Positions 24,401 to 36,865 of a stretch of 64,000 bases of DNA are shown in pieces. The DNA is taken from NCBI GenBank assembly GCA_001600635.1, contig BCKL01000006.1, positions 744,001 to 808,000 of the forward strand, read 5' to 3'. Source of the DNA: Leucosporidium creatinivorum. Its lineage: Eukaryota; Basidiomycota; Microbotryomycetes; Leucosporidiales; Leucosporidiaceae. Position numbers and translations under genes: made by a program. How positions within the stretch are numbered: the first letter of the stretch is position 1; the number at the start of each line of letters is the position of its first letter. A model generated the notes under the pieces. That model had not been told where the DNA came from. It did not search any database and saw nothing but the letters and a program-made list of their open reading frames with translations.

Positions 24401-26765
24401 CGCCCTCCTTCAACCGTTCACTCGTCGCCCGAGTACGCTCCCCAGCGCAAGCAGCGCCAAGGATGGACCAACATTCCCGCGGTAGTCGACAAGTCGATGT
24501 CGGCTTCCACTTCGCTCGCCTCGCTCGACACCTACGGCCAGCCCGAGTCGCAGAGGGACTCGACCATCGGCCTGATGGAGAATTTGGACGACTTGGAGCG
24601 CGCGTTGGCGGATCTCTCGCCAACTACGTCGAGGAAGTCGCCTGCCATTACTCAGGAAGATCCGACGCCCGAGCTTTCGCCACAAAACCTCCTTGCCGTT
24701 GCTCAACCTTCCGAGCCTGCCGAGGAGCCCTCAGTCGAGGCGCGCGAAGTCAGCTCGCAGGAGCAGGAGCCAGAACCAGCAGTCGCTCGCGCCGCCTCTC
24801 CTCCCTTCCCTACTCCTACCTCTCCCGTCCTCGGCGCTCGCCCTACCTTCCGCTACGGAGCCTCGTCATCGTCAATTACCTCGCCCGCCGTGCTAGCTCC
24901 GACTGAACCCCCAGCTCGGCCTCCTCGCGAGGACAGCCTCTCGGTTAGCACCAGCAGCCAAGTACAGTCCACCTCCGACAACGAGAAGACGCCCGAGACG
25001 CCCTCAGTCTCCACCTTCTTCGCCGACAGCACTCCCCTCGCAGGCGCCTTCGCTTCGCCCGAGCAGCTTCCAGTCCCAGCGGCTGAGGCAGGAGCTCCTG
25101 GCGACCCATCACGGACACCACGATCGTCGAGCCTCTCGCGCGGTACTCCTCAGCTCCCGCATCAAGTCGCTCTCCCTCCCTCGCCGATGCCTCCTCAGTC
25201 CGAGTCGGCCTGGCAAGAAGCTACCTCGCCCGCTCCTCCTTCGGCGCCTTTCCTCTCTTCATCACAGCCCTCCTCTCCTCGCCAATTCATCTCGCAACGC
25301 CCACCACCACCGATGCCTCCCGTTCCGACCAAGGAGGACGAGATCACCTTCCCCGAGCCTCCACCCCGCTCGCCGAAGTCGCCCAAATCGCCTGGCGGAG
25401 GCTTCAAGAGCCTGCGGAACAAGCAGTCGTGGAAGAAGAACAAGGACAAGGACATCGACGTCAGCAAGGCCGCTGCATCGCCCGATCCTGCTGCCGACAC
25501 GGAGTCGTCCAAGTCGCCTCGTGGAGCCTTCTTCACCGGCAAGCCTTTTCAGAAGCTAGGCGGCATGTTTGGCAAGAAGAGCGGGTCAGATTGTGAGTTG
25601 TCGTCTATTTCCCCGCTCCAGAGCCGAGCTGACCGGCATCCTACAGCCTCGCCGGATACCGCCACTTCGCCCGTCACCTCGGAGCCTCCAGCCTCGTCGC
25701 TCGACCAGCAGGTCAACGACGATTCAGCCGATCCCATCTCCCCTCCTTACGATCGCCTTACGTCAAGCCCGCCTCTGCAGGCCTTCGTCCCCTCCTCAGC
25801 GGACGACTCAACCGATATCGACCCTCCTGCCGGCTTCGACGGCGAGTTCAAGGCTCCCTCAATCGACTACTCGACGGTTCGCACCTCCTCCTACTCGGGC
25901 GACTTCCCTCCCACCGAGACCTCTCCCGAACCCCTCGCTCGACCTCTCCCGACTCCCGTCATCACGAGCGAGGGTCTACGACCCGCCGCCTCGACCGACT
26001 CGTTCCGCTCGGCGCTCTCGAGCCTTCCCGCTCGCAACGACTCCTCCTCCGCCAACTCGTCCGCACCTCAGTCCATCGGCAACGTCACTCCTACCGAGGA
26101 CACCTTCCCCACCTCTTACGGCGCCGACGCTTCCTCCTCCTTCACCCCCCTCGCTTCCCGCGCCTACAAGCCCATGAGCTCCTCCTCCTCCGACCTCGAC
26201 GCCGAGTACACCGTCTCCTCGCCTCGCAGCGAGTACGGCCAGCCTCAAACTCCCGTCCAAGGTCCCATCGGCTACGCTGCGTCCGCACCTGCTACTCCCG
26301 CTGCCTGGCAACAGCGCCACTTCCTCGAACCGGGGTCGCGCTTCGGCAAGGGATTGGCGGGGGCGAGTGGAGGAAGGCAGGCGGCTAAGCAGCAGTTGAA
26401 TTCGGATATTGATCAGCTGCTGAGTCAGATGAATGAGATTGACTTTGGCGGGGAGGAGGAGGTGGTTGCTGAAGAGCCGGAGAAGGCGGCCGAGACAAGC
26501 GAGGAAGTCGTCCAGTCGAGGGACGAGCCATTGGCTGAGGAAGAGCGGGCGCAGGAGCATGGGGATGAGCACGAAGAGTCGTTCCAGGATAAGCGGAGCA
26601 AGATGCAGTCGCTCGACGTCGGCGCTTCGCTCGGCGGCTTGATGATGGCTGCGTGAGTTTCGCTTTCCTCTCCCGCTCTTCGGACTCTCCGCTAACCTTC
26701 TCGCCCCCTATAGATCACCACCACACTCTCCCACCATCCCCCCAGTCCCCTCAGCATCAGCCTAG
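21494..26765 (+). CDS. very large, mostly disordered protein of unknown function, 1,671 aa
   Basis: I do not recognise a named family. Exons 21494-22050, 22192-25592, 25647-26652 and 26714-26765 join in frame to 1,671 residues. Only residues about 145-280 look folded: MSNTRFLLTVIPPSHLPHDP, then GTLIPLYPTLSSQLAAIAR, EYGLPSTGGLVLYLLS and IGEEAWNLLWRRLFEEDEE. The rest is Ser/Pro/Asp/Glu-rich with many SP and TP sites, as in large fungal signalling or polarity proteins. A basic patch KSPGGGFKSLRNKQSWKKNK and the FFTGKPFQKLGGMFGKKSG segment lie near residue 1,280-1,310. The C-terminus has a short amphipathic helix (LNSDIDQLLSQMNEIDF). The 54-nt intron 2 is in frame and stop-free. The last exon adds 18 residues; without that splice the protein would end at 26656. 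An upstream start at 21245 cannot be excluded. Confidence 0.75.
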
Positions 26766-27104
26766 TCGTCCTTTTCCCCTCATCTTCCTCGTCATCTCGT
26801 CTCGCCGTCGTTTACTCGTCGCAAGTGTGCTCTCCCTCCCCTACTGTTATACCATCTTGAAGCTACACGACGACAGATACGCAAGCATATAGCTCGATAC
26901 CCCCTCATCTTGTAACAACAGCGATTATCGACCAGCATTCTTTTCTCGGCGCGATGGCGAGCGAGCGACTCGGCGAAGAGATGAGAACAATATGAGCTCC
27001 GCAATACAAGGCTAAGTAAGGCAACGGCTGAGACGACAGTAACTAAGGTAAGATAATAGACAGTACTAGTACACCTCGGGCTGCTCCCCCTCCTTCCTCT
27101 CCAC
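26766..27104. other. convergent 3' region, 339 bp
   Basis: Between the stop codons of two convergent genes, so it should hold both 3' UTRs and their polyadenylation signals. No gene or repeat seen. Confidence 0.5.
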
Positions 27105-29040
27105 TCAGCCCACTTGCAACCGCCGAGCAGCTTTGCGATCCTCCTCGGTCTCCAACCTCGCGATACCTTGATCTCGTACTTGCTTGACCTGTAGCCTCGT
27201 TCTTGTCAGCTCTCTTTCTTCAACACCGAACAAAGGGCAGCGAGCCGAACTTACGCTGGCGACGACCGAGTCGTCCTTGTAGAGCTTGCCCTTGCCTAGG
27301 GCGACGAGAGAGGGCTCAGCTACACCGAGGAGTAAAGAAAGGTGAAAAGGCTCACATGGACCATTATCAAAGTGGCTGTAGCCGTCGATGACGGCTTTGC
27401 AGAGGTCTGAAACGAGGAGAGAGTCAGCCGACGTCAGGCTTGTAGGGGCTGTAGCGAGATGTGGGAAGCCAAGGGAAAGAAGAGGCGGTGGGAGCGTACA
27501 GCAGCTCTTCGTCTTGCAGCTCTTGTCGGTGCAGGTGATCTGCTCGGCTCAGCAATCCTCGTCAGCTTCGGCGCTGCTTCCCCTCTTCCTTCGTCCTTCC
27601 CCTCGGCGAGGACCTTAAAGACTCACCGCATTACACCCCCCCGTCTTGACAAAAGGTTTCAAACACCTCTGATTCTGACACCTCCGGATCATATCCTCGC
27701 TCATAGCCTCGGCGAGGCGGTTGAAGGGGTTTGGGTTGGCTTGCGCGCAGGCGACGGTGCCGTGAGAGATGCGCTTGCAGAGGAGGCAGGTGCGTTTGGC
27801 GCAGTCCTAAAGAGAAGGTGGAGGGGGTGTTAGTAGTGAGGTGGGGCGAGGCAGGGCAGGGAAGGAGGGCGGGGGGTGAACGCCGACGCTGAGATCGGAG
27901 GGGGGACGAAAGGTAGGGGAATAGGAGAGCTCAGGCTCACAGGGTTGAGACAGTCCAGATCCTTTGCTTCTGGATCGTCGAGGATGACGGCGTATCTGTG
28001 TCAGAGAATACAAGCGAGGGAGAGTGTCAGCGCCGAGCAGAGTTACCGGTCGGCGAAGGCGAGATGCAGCGGGCTCACGGGCAGAACCTGCGCTCGTGGA
28101 AGGGGAGTTAGCGTTTCTTAGCCCTACTCTACATCTTCCAGACTCACGGGCACATTTTCAACCCCTCGGCCGTTAGAATCGCCACATCGGCTTCAAGCCT
28201 CAGCTTCTCCAAGGTGGCCCACTGCCGCTCGTCGAGAAACTTGCGCGCTTCCTCTAGCGGGTAGAACGTCCCACAATCGCCGACAGCGAGACATGGTAGT
28301 GAGGCGTCGAGGTGCTCGAAGGCGGCGCGAGCTCCGGCGATGGCGCCTGTGGGCGGGGGGAAGGGTCAGCTGGCGTCGAGGGAGGAGAAGGGGTAAACGC
28401 AGCACAGTCTCGACATAGGATATGGCATTCGGGACATTGGATCATGATCTCGCCTGTGGTAGTGGAGCGGAGGTCAGCGAATCGCCAACGCCGAGCCCCT
28501 CGTCTTCGAGCTCACCTCGATAAAACTCCCCATAGCAAAGCTCGCACTCCAGCACGCCATTCTCCTGCCTCAAATCCGCATCAAACAGCTGCTCCTCTAG
28601 CACCCTCGCCTGCTCCTCCGCCTCAGTCTGCTCCCTCTCATGTAATGCCCTCTCCCTCTCGACCATCTCCTTAACGATCCTCTCATCCTCGGCCAGCCTC
28701 ATTGATCTTTCCCGCTCCTCATCATCATGCATCTGTTGAGCGAATAGGGCGTCCAGCTCCTCCTGCGTGAGCTGGGGAGGCGGGGTTGATGGCTCGGCGA
28801 CGGGAGTGTGCATCCTCTCGACGGAGGTGGAAGCGAGGGTTTGGGAAGGGTCATAGAATTGCTGGGAACTAGGGAGGGAGGGGTAGGGTGTTGGTGGTTT
28901 GGCTGTTGAGTAGATGAGGGGGCACAGAGCAGGTCAATAAGCCTGCTCGAAGTATGAGCGCTCTTGGAGCGCCGAAACCGCTTGATGGACTCACTCTTGC
29001 TCCTGCGCCGAGGAAATGAGTCTCGTAGCTTGGCGAGCAT
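27105..29040 (-). CDS. RBR (RING-IBR-RING) E3 ubiquitin ligase, RNF216/Triad3-like, 379 aa
   Basis: RING-between-RING ubiquitin ligase passing ubiquitin through a cysteine thioester. Eleven exons join in frame (28995-29040, 28516-28902, 28406-28453, 28148-28346, 28079-28087, 27941-27995, 27627-27806, 27500-27539, 27356-27406, 27255-27295, 27105-27188). After a charged coiled coil, RING1 reads LECELCYGEF and IQCPECHILCRDCA. Then comes LPCLAVGDCGTFYPLEEARK, as in RNF216. The IBR has MCPFCPYAVILDD, LDCLNPDCAKRTCLLCK. RING2 has RCLKPFVKTGGCNAITC, where the last Cys sits at the catalytic position, then CYLCKAVIDGYSHF. Exon 5 is only 9 nt. Intron 3 uses a GTGCTG donor inside the codon for the last RING1 Cys. 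It is divergent from another E3 ligase 287 bp away. The protein is much shorter than animal RNF216, lacking its long N-terminus. Confidence 0.9.
28079..28087 (-). other. 9-nt microexon of the RBR ligase gene
   Basis: The nine bases GTTCTGCCC on the minus strand are flanked by a CAG acceptor and a GTGAGC donor. Joined to the neighbouring exons they supply Phe and Cys of MCPFCPY, the first cysteine pair of the IBR domain. Skipping it keeps the frame (9 nt) but removes one zinc ligand. Confidence 0.85.
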
Positions 29041-29327
29041 GTTGTAAATGTACCCTAGAGTATCGAGGAAAGAGCGAGGACCGCGCGAGGGCTGGAGGAT
29101 GAGCTCTTGTCCCGCTCGAGTACGGCGCGCGAACGGCCGCGGGCTGTGAAGGCTAGAGCTAAAGTGCCCTAATTATAGCGTTGTAGGACGGCTGGGGATA
29201 GCGCAGTACAGCTGTCCGCGCTGTAGTCCGAGTCTAAGTGGCCGCGCCGAGCGAACCGTCGAAAGCGAAGGAGCGAAACGACGTCGGGCTCGACTGTCCT
29301 CCTTTCGCTGCTTCCTCCCACGACTCG
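29041..29327. promoter_or_regulatory. divergent promoter between two ubiquitin ligase genes
   Basis: 287 bp separate the start codons of the RBR ligase (minus) and the RING-H2 ligase (plus). Both promoters lie in this stretch. It contains one GCGCCGAGC 9-mer at 29244-29252. Confidence 0.6.
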
Positions 29328-31058
29328 ATGGATCCACCACCAGCAGCACCACCAACACCAAATCAGGAACATCAATGGTTCTGGTGAGCTACAAAAGCTA
29401 CTCTACTACATCCTCGCTCCTCTCCTGACGCTCGCTCCCACAGCCACGAATGCCAATGGGAGGGGATACCCGTACGAGCGCCAGATCCAACTTGCGCCAG
29501 ATGTCAGGGAACTTTCCTGGAAGAGGTGAGCTCTCCAGCCTACTCTGTTACAGCTTGAGCTCACGCCACCTCCCTTCCGCGCTCAGATCGAGCCCGAGAG
29601 CTCAGACGACCCGCGCAACTTTGATCAAGACGACGGCGAAGGACCAGGAGCAGGAGAAGCTGTACTTGAATTCGGCGACGGCGCGCAAGGAGGACCCGTC
29701 TTCCGTTTTGTGCTGCCAGGAGGAGCAGCCGCGTTGAACGGTGGGGGAACCCAAGCGCCTGGAGGGGGGCCAGGAGGAGACGATGCAGGAAACGGAGGAG
29801 GTTTCACAGGGCTGCTCAACATGTTCGGCAACATCATGGCTGGAGTAGGAGCTGGGCAGGGAGGAGGAAGGGCGCCGAACGGTCGGGCTGCTCGCTGGGC
29901 GCTGCCGCAAGCCGAGGACGACCCAGGAGATCCGGATGAGGAGGTAGCAGGAGGAGGAGATGGTCAACATGGCGGTGCTCCGAGGCAAGGAGAGGGGCAG
30001 GTCCCCATTCGCAACCTCGCGTACGTCGTCACGTCCTCGCTGCTCGGCCTTCGCTACGAAAGCTGACCTCCCTCCTCCCTGCAGAACCTTCCTCGGCGAA
30101 GCTTTCGGCGCACCAGCTCCCCATCCCGCCGACCACGCTCGCAACAACCCTTTCGCAGAGGGCGGTCACGACGACGACGATGGACCTCCAGCTCCTCCAG
30201 GTCAAGCCCACCCGCCGAACGACCCTTTCGCCGCGCTGGCTGCTGCTGCTGCTGCGGGAGGAGCAGGTGGAGGAGGACTGAACTACCTCGTCAGCCTCCT
30301 CAACGCCTTCGGAGGAGGCCCGCTCGTTGGCAATCGAGGAGACTACGCTTTCGGCGAGGGCAACTTTCAGCAGATCTTGAACGACCTGATGGAGCAGGTG
30401 GGCTTCTCGTTCGCTGCTCACGTTCGAGCTAAGGCTGACGATCCGATTTTGACAGGCCGCTGGTCGTGCTGGTCCTCAACCCGCTACCAAAGAGATCATC
30501 GACAACCTCCCCCGGCGCCTCGTCGACCAAGAATACCTCGGTCCGTCTCCCTGCTCTCCTCCCCTCTCTTCTCGCTAACCCTCCTTTCAATCTATAGACT
30601 CTCCCTCCAACCACGACTGCGTCATCTGCCAAGACGCCTACAAGCTCGACGACCCCCTCCTCACCCTCCCTTGCAAGTTCTCCCACGCCTTCCACACCGA
30701 CTGCATCGTCCCGTGGCTCGAGAACTCGGGGACTTGCCCCACTTGTCGCTTCCCACTCGTACCGCAACCGGTGGATGGGGTCATGCCGGCGCAAGAGGCT
30801 GGAGGAGGAGGGGACGGCGCCGAACCGTCTGGCTCGGCGGCGAGGGAGGATCGAGCGGAGGGCAGCTCAAGCGGGCACGGAGCGCCGATGAGTGGAGGCT
30901 TTGGAGGATCAGGCTCGCTGCCAGGTAGCTGGCCGGTCGATGGCGACCGCGAGGCGGAGAGGACGAGGGCTCGGTCCAGGAATCGCGAGAGGGAGCAGAG
31001 GGAGGCGGCGGCGCAGCATGAGGAGGATGAGATGCCCGTCTTGGAGGATCTGGATTAG
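29328..31058 (+). CDS. RING-H2 E3 ubiquitin ligase, RNF126/RNF115-like, 476 aa
   Basis: Ubiquitin ligase with an N-terminal ubiquitin-binding zinc ribbon and a C-terminal RING-H2 finger, as in RNF115/RNF126, which act in protein quality control. Exons 29328-29383, 29444-29525, 29587-30020, 30085-30397, 30456-30540 and 30598-31058 join in frame. The zinc ribbon reads WFCHECQWEG then TCARCQGTFLEEIE. A long Gly/Pro/Ala-rich linker follows. The segment ATKEIIDNLPRRLVDQEYL precedes the RING, as in the family. The RING is CVICQDAYKLDDPLLTLPC, HAFHTDCIVPWL, then CPTCRFPL. The tail is Gly/Ser-rich and ends in an acidic stretch EEDEMPVLEDLD. It is head to head with the RBR ligase and convergent with the C2H2 factor (157 bp between stops). 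Confidence 0.92.
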
Positions 31059-31215
31059 CTTTCTCTGGCAGAATGCGATCGATGCTTGCTTGTATCATAT
31101 CGTACGCAGCTCGAGAGGTCGTTGCGAGCTGGCGAGCTTTCCGTTTCGATCTCAAGTTGCGCTTCGCCGAAGCCCTCGAGTTTTGATTTGCGACGGCTTT
31201 CAGCGCTTCTAGCTA

Positions 31216-33654
31216 CTACTTAAACAACACCTGCACACCTCTAAACCACCGGCCCGAGCTATCTCCTCCCGCAAGACTCAGCATGCCCAACGCCCTCGCC
31301 AGCACCGCCACGCCTTCCTCCCCTCTCTTCCTCGCCACCGCCACCTGCTCCTGAATCCCCAGCATCGCATCCATTTCGGTCGTGGTACTTCCATACAGCC
31401 CCTCCAGTAGCCCTTGCGACGACTCGATCCGTGTCTTGAGATTGAGGAGCGAGTTGGTGAGGATGGCGAGGGTGAAGGAGCTTTGAGCGGGGAGGGAGTG
31501 GAGGAGTCGACCGAGGGCCGAGCGGCCGGAGATGGGTTCGGTGGAGGTAGAGAGCAGGTTGTTGAGGGTGCTGGAGAAGGGGAGAGAGGAGGAGGATGAG
31601 CGTTGGATGGCCGTGCGCCATTCAGCGGCGGACTCGGCGTTCCAAAGTCGGTCGGGAGCGGGGAGGTCGAGAGACAGGTAGGAAGTGGGGATTAGAGTGT
31701 CGCTGTTAAAGGTGGCGACCATGTGAAGGTCGAGGAGGTAACAGAGGAAGCAGACACTGCAAGGCGGGCGAGGTCAGTTCTCGCCGAGATGCGAGGAGGA
31801 GCTCTGAGGGTGCTGAGCTCACCGACGCTTGGTCTCCGTCAAAGCCCAGTTACGCCACCGCTTGTCGAGCTCGACCTCTCCGAGTCCAGCGAGCTCGTCC
31901 GTCGTCGGCTGAGAAGGAATTCCGCGAAGTTGCTCGACGATCTTCAACGAACGAAAGAACTGTAGAGGGCTAAAGTTTAGCGTACAGTCGAGAAGAGAGC
32001 CCAAGGCCGCTGATCTTAGCTCACCTGCATCAATCCAGGGTGATAGAGCTTGGAGAAGTCGCGTTCTGCGAGCGCCGAGAGGGTTCAGTGCGAAGGCCGC
32101 GCTCACGACTTAGAAACACTCACGCTCCTGTTCGGAATGAAAGGCGCCGATAACGTTGTACAGCACAAGGGATTGGAGAATTCCGAAAGCCTGTTCCTGT
32201 CCCAGCGTTTCGTCTCTGAGATGACTTGCGCCGAACTCCCTCTTGGTTCTCGTCATGCGGTCACTGAAGGAGGATCCTCGAGCAGAAAAAGCGGCGCCAG
32301 TCACGGCCAACGCGAATGCGAGGGACGGGTCTACTGCTTCGATGAGGAGTGTGGGTCGATGCTGTGAGCGGTGAGGGACGCGGGGCGAAGGTCAGCTGTG
32401 TGACCTTACGAGAAGCGAGGTTCACGTACGACTATCGGTACGGAAGGTAAGATGAAGGTGGCGGCTCTCGAGGCGTGCTTTGAGAGGATGGGAAGCGGAG
32501 GCACATCCCAAGCTGGAAGGAGAACGAGTCAGCGACGATTTCTTATGAGCCTGGAAGACCCCTGGACTTACGCCAGAGCCATGCGATGCAGAACGTCTGT
32601 GCGCTGTAGAAGAAGGTCGAGCCGTGACCCGTCTGTGGCTTGAATAGGCTGTAGCGAGGGGAAGTGGTCAGTCTTGAGCTTCCCGAGATGAAGCGAATTG
32701 GCCATTGAGCAGGCGCTTTATCTTGTAGCTGTGTAGTCTGCCCGTAGGATACCCCAGCTCCCTCAATTGTACGCCACGGGCGAAGGAAGAAAGCTCACTG
32801 ATCGGGGTAGAAGCTCGGCTCGGTCCAATAACTTGGGTCCAACGATACCAGATCCATCGGAGGTGTCTCCTCCTGTTCATCCTCCGCCTCTTCCCATTCT
32901 CTCGGTGTCCCTGGTAGGACTAGTACAGCGAGGTTGGAGGGCGATTCGGCGCCGGCTGCTGCCTCCCATTCCGCCGAGATTGGCGTTGCGCTTGCGCTGA
33001 AGTCTGGGAGAGGATCGCAGAGGAGCCCCTCCAGTATGTCTACGCCTCCCCATTCGAGCGGAGGCGCGATGGTCGTGTTCGTAGGGTAGTCGGCGACCGG
33101 CGGAGGTGAGGGGAGTGGTCGAGATGGGAGCGGCGAGAGCTCGGCGAAGGCGGCGAGAGGTGGGGCGAGAGGAGGGAGTAGATGTGTAATCTCATCGAGA
33201 GTCGTTGCTGGAACCTGCGCTGCTTGTATGCGGTCCGTTGGTAGCGAGAGAGCTTGAGGAGCGTCGCCGGGAGATGGAGCGTCTTCGGCCGCTGCTGACG
33301 GCTGCGCGGAAGTCGGCGCTGCTGGCGAGGTGGAGGTCGATAGCTGCTCTTCAGCTAATCCATTGTCCGAGCCGGGGGAATCCTGCGTTGACGACGAGTC
33401 CTTGCGCGAGGGGGGCGCCGTGTTTCGAGGGAGAGCAGCTGCTGCCAGAGCTACAGAATCGCTCAGACGACACCGGAACGCTTCGTGCTGGTCGTCCTTC
33501 TTTGTACGGATGTGCCTCAGCACAAACTCCTTGCGCGAGTAGGTCCTTTGGCACTGCAAGGCGAATCGTCAGGTGAGCTCGCGACGCATGCATGCCGACT
33601 TACCACAGCACAGCGATGAGCATCCCTAGAAGGCGGGTGTGCGCTCCGAGGCAT
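31216..33654 (-). CDS. C2H2 zinc-finger plus fungal_trans domain transcription factor, 640 aa
   Basis: Probable DNA-binding regulator with a C2H2 finger joined to a fungal-specific transcription factor domain (a combination known from yeast Tda9/YML081W-type and fission yeast Klf1-type proteins). Exons 33604-33654, 32799-33553, 32572-32648, 32430-32512, 32124-32361, 32025-32065, 31823-31959 and 31216-31756 join in frame. The finger spans the first junction: CAVCQRTYSRKEFVLRHIRT. A Pro/Ser-rich linker follows, then the helical domain: LFKPQTGHGSTFFYSAQTF, IEAVDPSLAFALAVTGAAFS, EQAFGILQSLVLYNVIGAFH, and CFLCYLLDLHMVATFNSDTL. The second zinc His is not at the usual spacing (Lys instead; next His nine residues after the first), so the finger may be weak. 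An in-frame ATG at 33793-33795 is an alternative start. Target genes unknown. Confidence 0.82.
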
Positions 33655-33959
33655 CTGCTTGCTCGCTAGCAGTCGACTTCGAGAGAGAAGTACGATTTCG
33701 GCGGAAGGCAAAAGGAACTTGAAGGTCGGCGCCAAACTCGTCTTACACCAGCGGGCGCTTGAAAGACGCGAAAAGAAGAGCTTCAGTTCGTTCATCTCAG
33801 TGCTCTAACGCAAGGTCTCTCCGACGCACCAGCGATCCAGCAGCTTCTCCTCCCGAATAGCGGATGTCGGCCGAGCGCCTTCGCCGAACTCGCCAGTCGG
33901 TCGTTTCGGAGCCGTCACTTTGCCATCTAGGTGCTTCAAGATTGTGGTTCGAGCTTCAT
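33655..33959. other. intergenic, 305 bp
   Basis: Between the amine oxidase stop and the C2H2 factor start, both on the minus strand. If the factor starts at 33795 instead of 33654, half of this stretch is coding. Nothing else seen. Confidence 0.45.
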
Positions 33960-36288
<2,329 letters not shown>

Positions 36289-36865
36289 GATATATCGAAG
36301 TGATAGGGGAAGAGTTAAAAGCAGCCGGGCAAAGGCGAGCTTGACTTCGTCGCGGCTGCACGCTGCAGGGAAGCCGCGCCGCCGCCTCTGTTTCACCTCT
36401 GGAGCCTCCAAAAGGGCAAAGATCATCGTCGAAGCCCGAGAGACGCGAGCGAAGGACATCCTACAGAGGTCAAAAAGGCGGAGGTCCCTGCACCACATTC
36501 CGTTTCTGACCACCTTCGAGCGAAGAAGAGGAACTTTCTGTAGGTGGGTAGTACACTCATGTTGAGAAGTGACCGACCTCAAGATTCGGAGACGCCCCGA
36601 GCACTTGGCGGCTCGGCGTTGGCAGCTTGCGAAGGGGCTTCGGCAGTGGAGAAAAGGCCTCAACGGAGCATCTGTGACTAGATCCGAGTAGCCGCTGCCG
36701 CTCAGGCGAGTCCTTCACTTATCTCCTGCCTCGAAGCTCGAGGCAGAGGCAGGCCTGGCAATCAGCTGCTCGCAGCGTGGGGAAGGGCGTGATCGAATCG
36801 CTAGAGCTTCGAATCGCCCCGCTTCTCTCTCTCTTCCACCTCTATCAGCCCACTCGGCAAGCAAG
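36289..36865. promoter_or_regulatory. divergent promoter amine oxidase/permease
   Basis: 577 bp shared upstream region. It holds TGATAG at 36301-36306 and CTTATCT (complement AGATAAG, a consensus GATA-factor site) at 36718-36724. Next to the latter is a perfect 9-bp inverted repeat with a 3-base loop at 36726-36746 (CTGCCTCGA, AGC, TCGAGGCAG). Two GATA hexamers in this length are not above chance, but the position and the adjoining palindrome are notable. Confidence 0.5.
36726..36746. repeat. perfect 9-bp inverted repeat beside a GATA site
   Basis: Arms 36726-36734 and 36738-36746 are exact reverse complements around a 3-nt loop. It sits one base after a GATA consensus site and about 120 bp before the permease ATG. 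It could be a dimeric regulator operator or chance. Confidence 0.6.

Noticed and set aside
22203-25542. Long antisense and frame-shifted open frames within the large protein gene
   Set aside because: GC-rich, Ser/Pro/Asp-biased coding sequence opens shadow frames; they are Arg/Ser-rich or Glu/Gly-rich and have no splice logic or domains.
36289-36865. Enrichment of GATA sites in the amine oxidase/permease promoter
   Set aside because: Two HGATAR hexamers in 577 bp is about what chance gives; only the exact placement beside the palindrome is kept as a finding.
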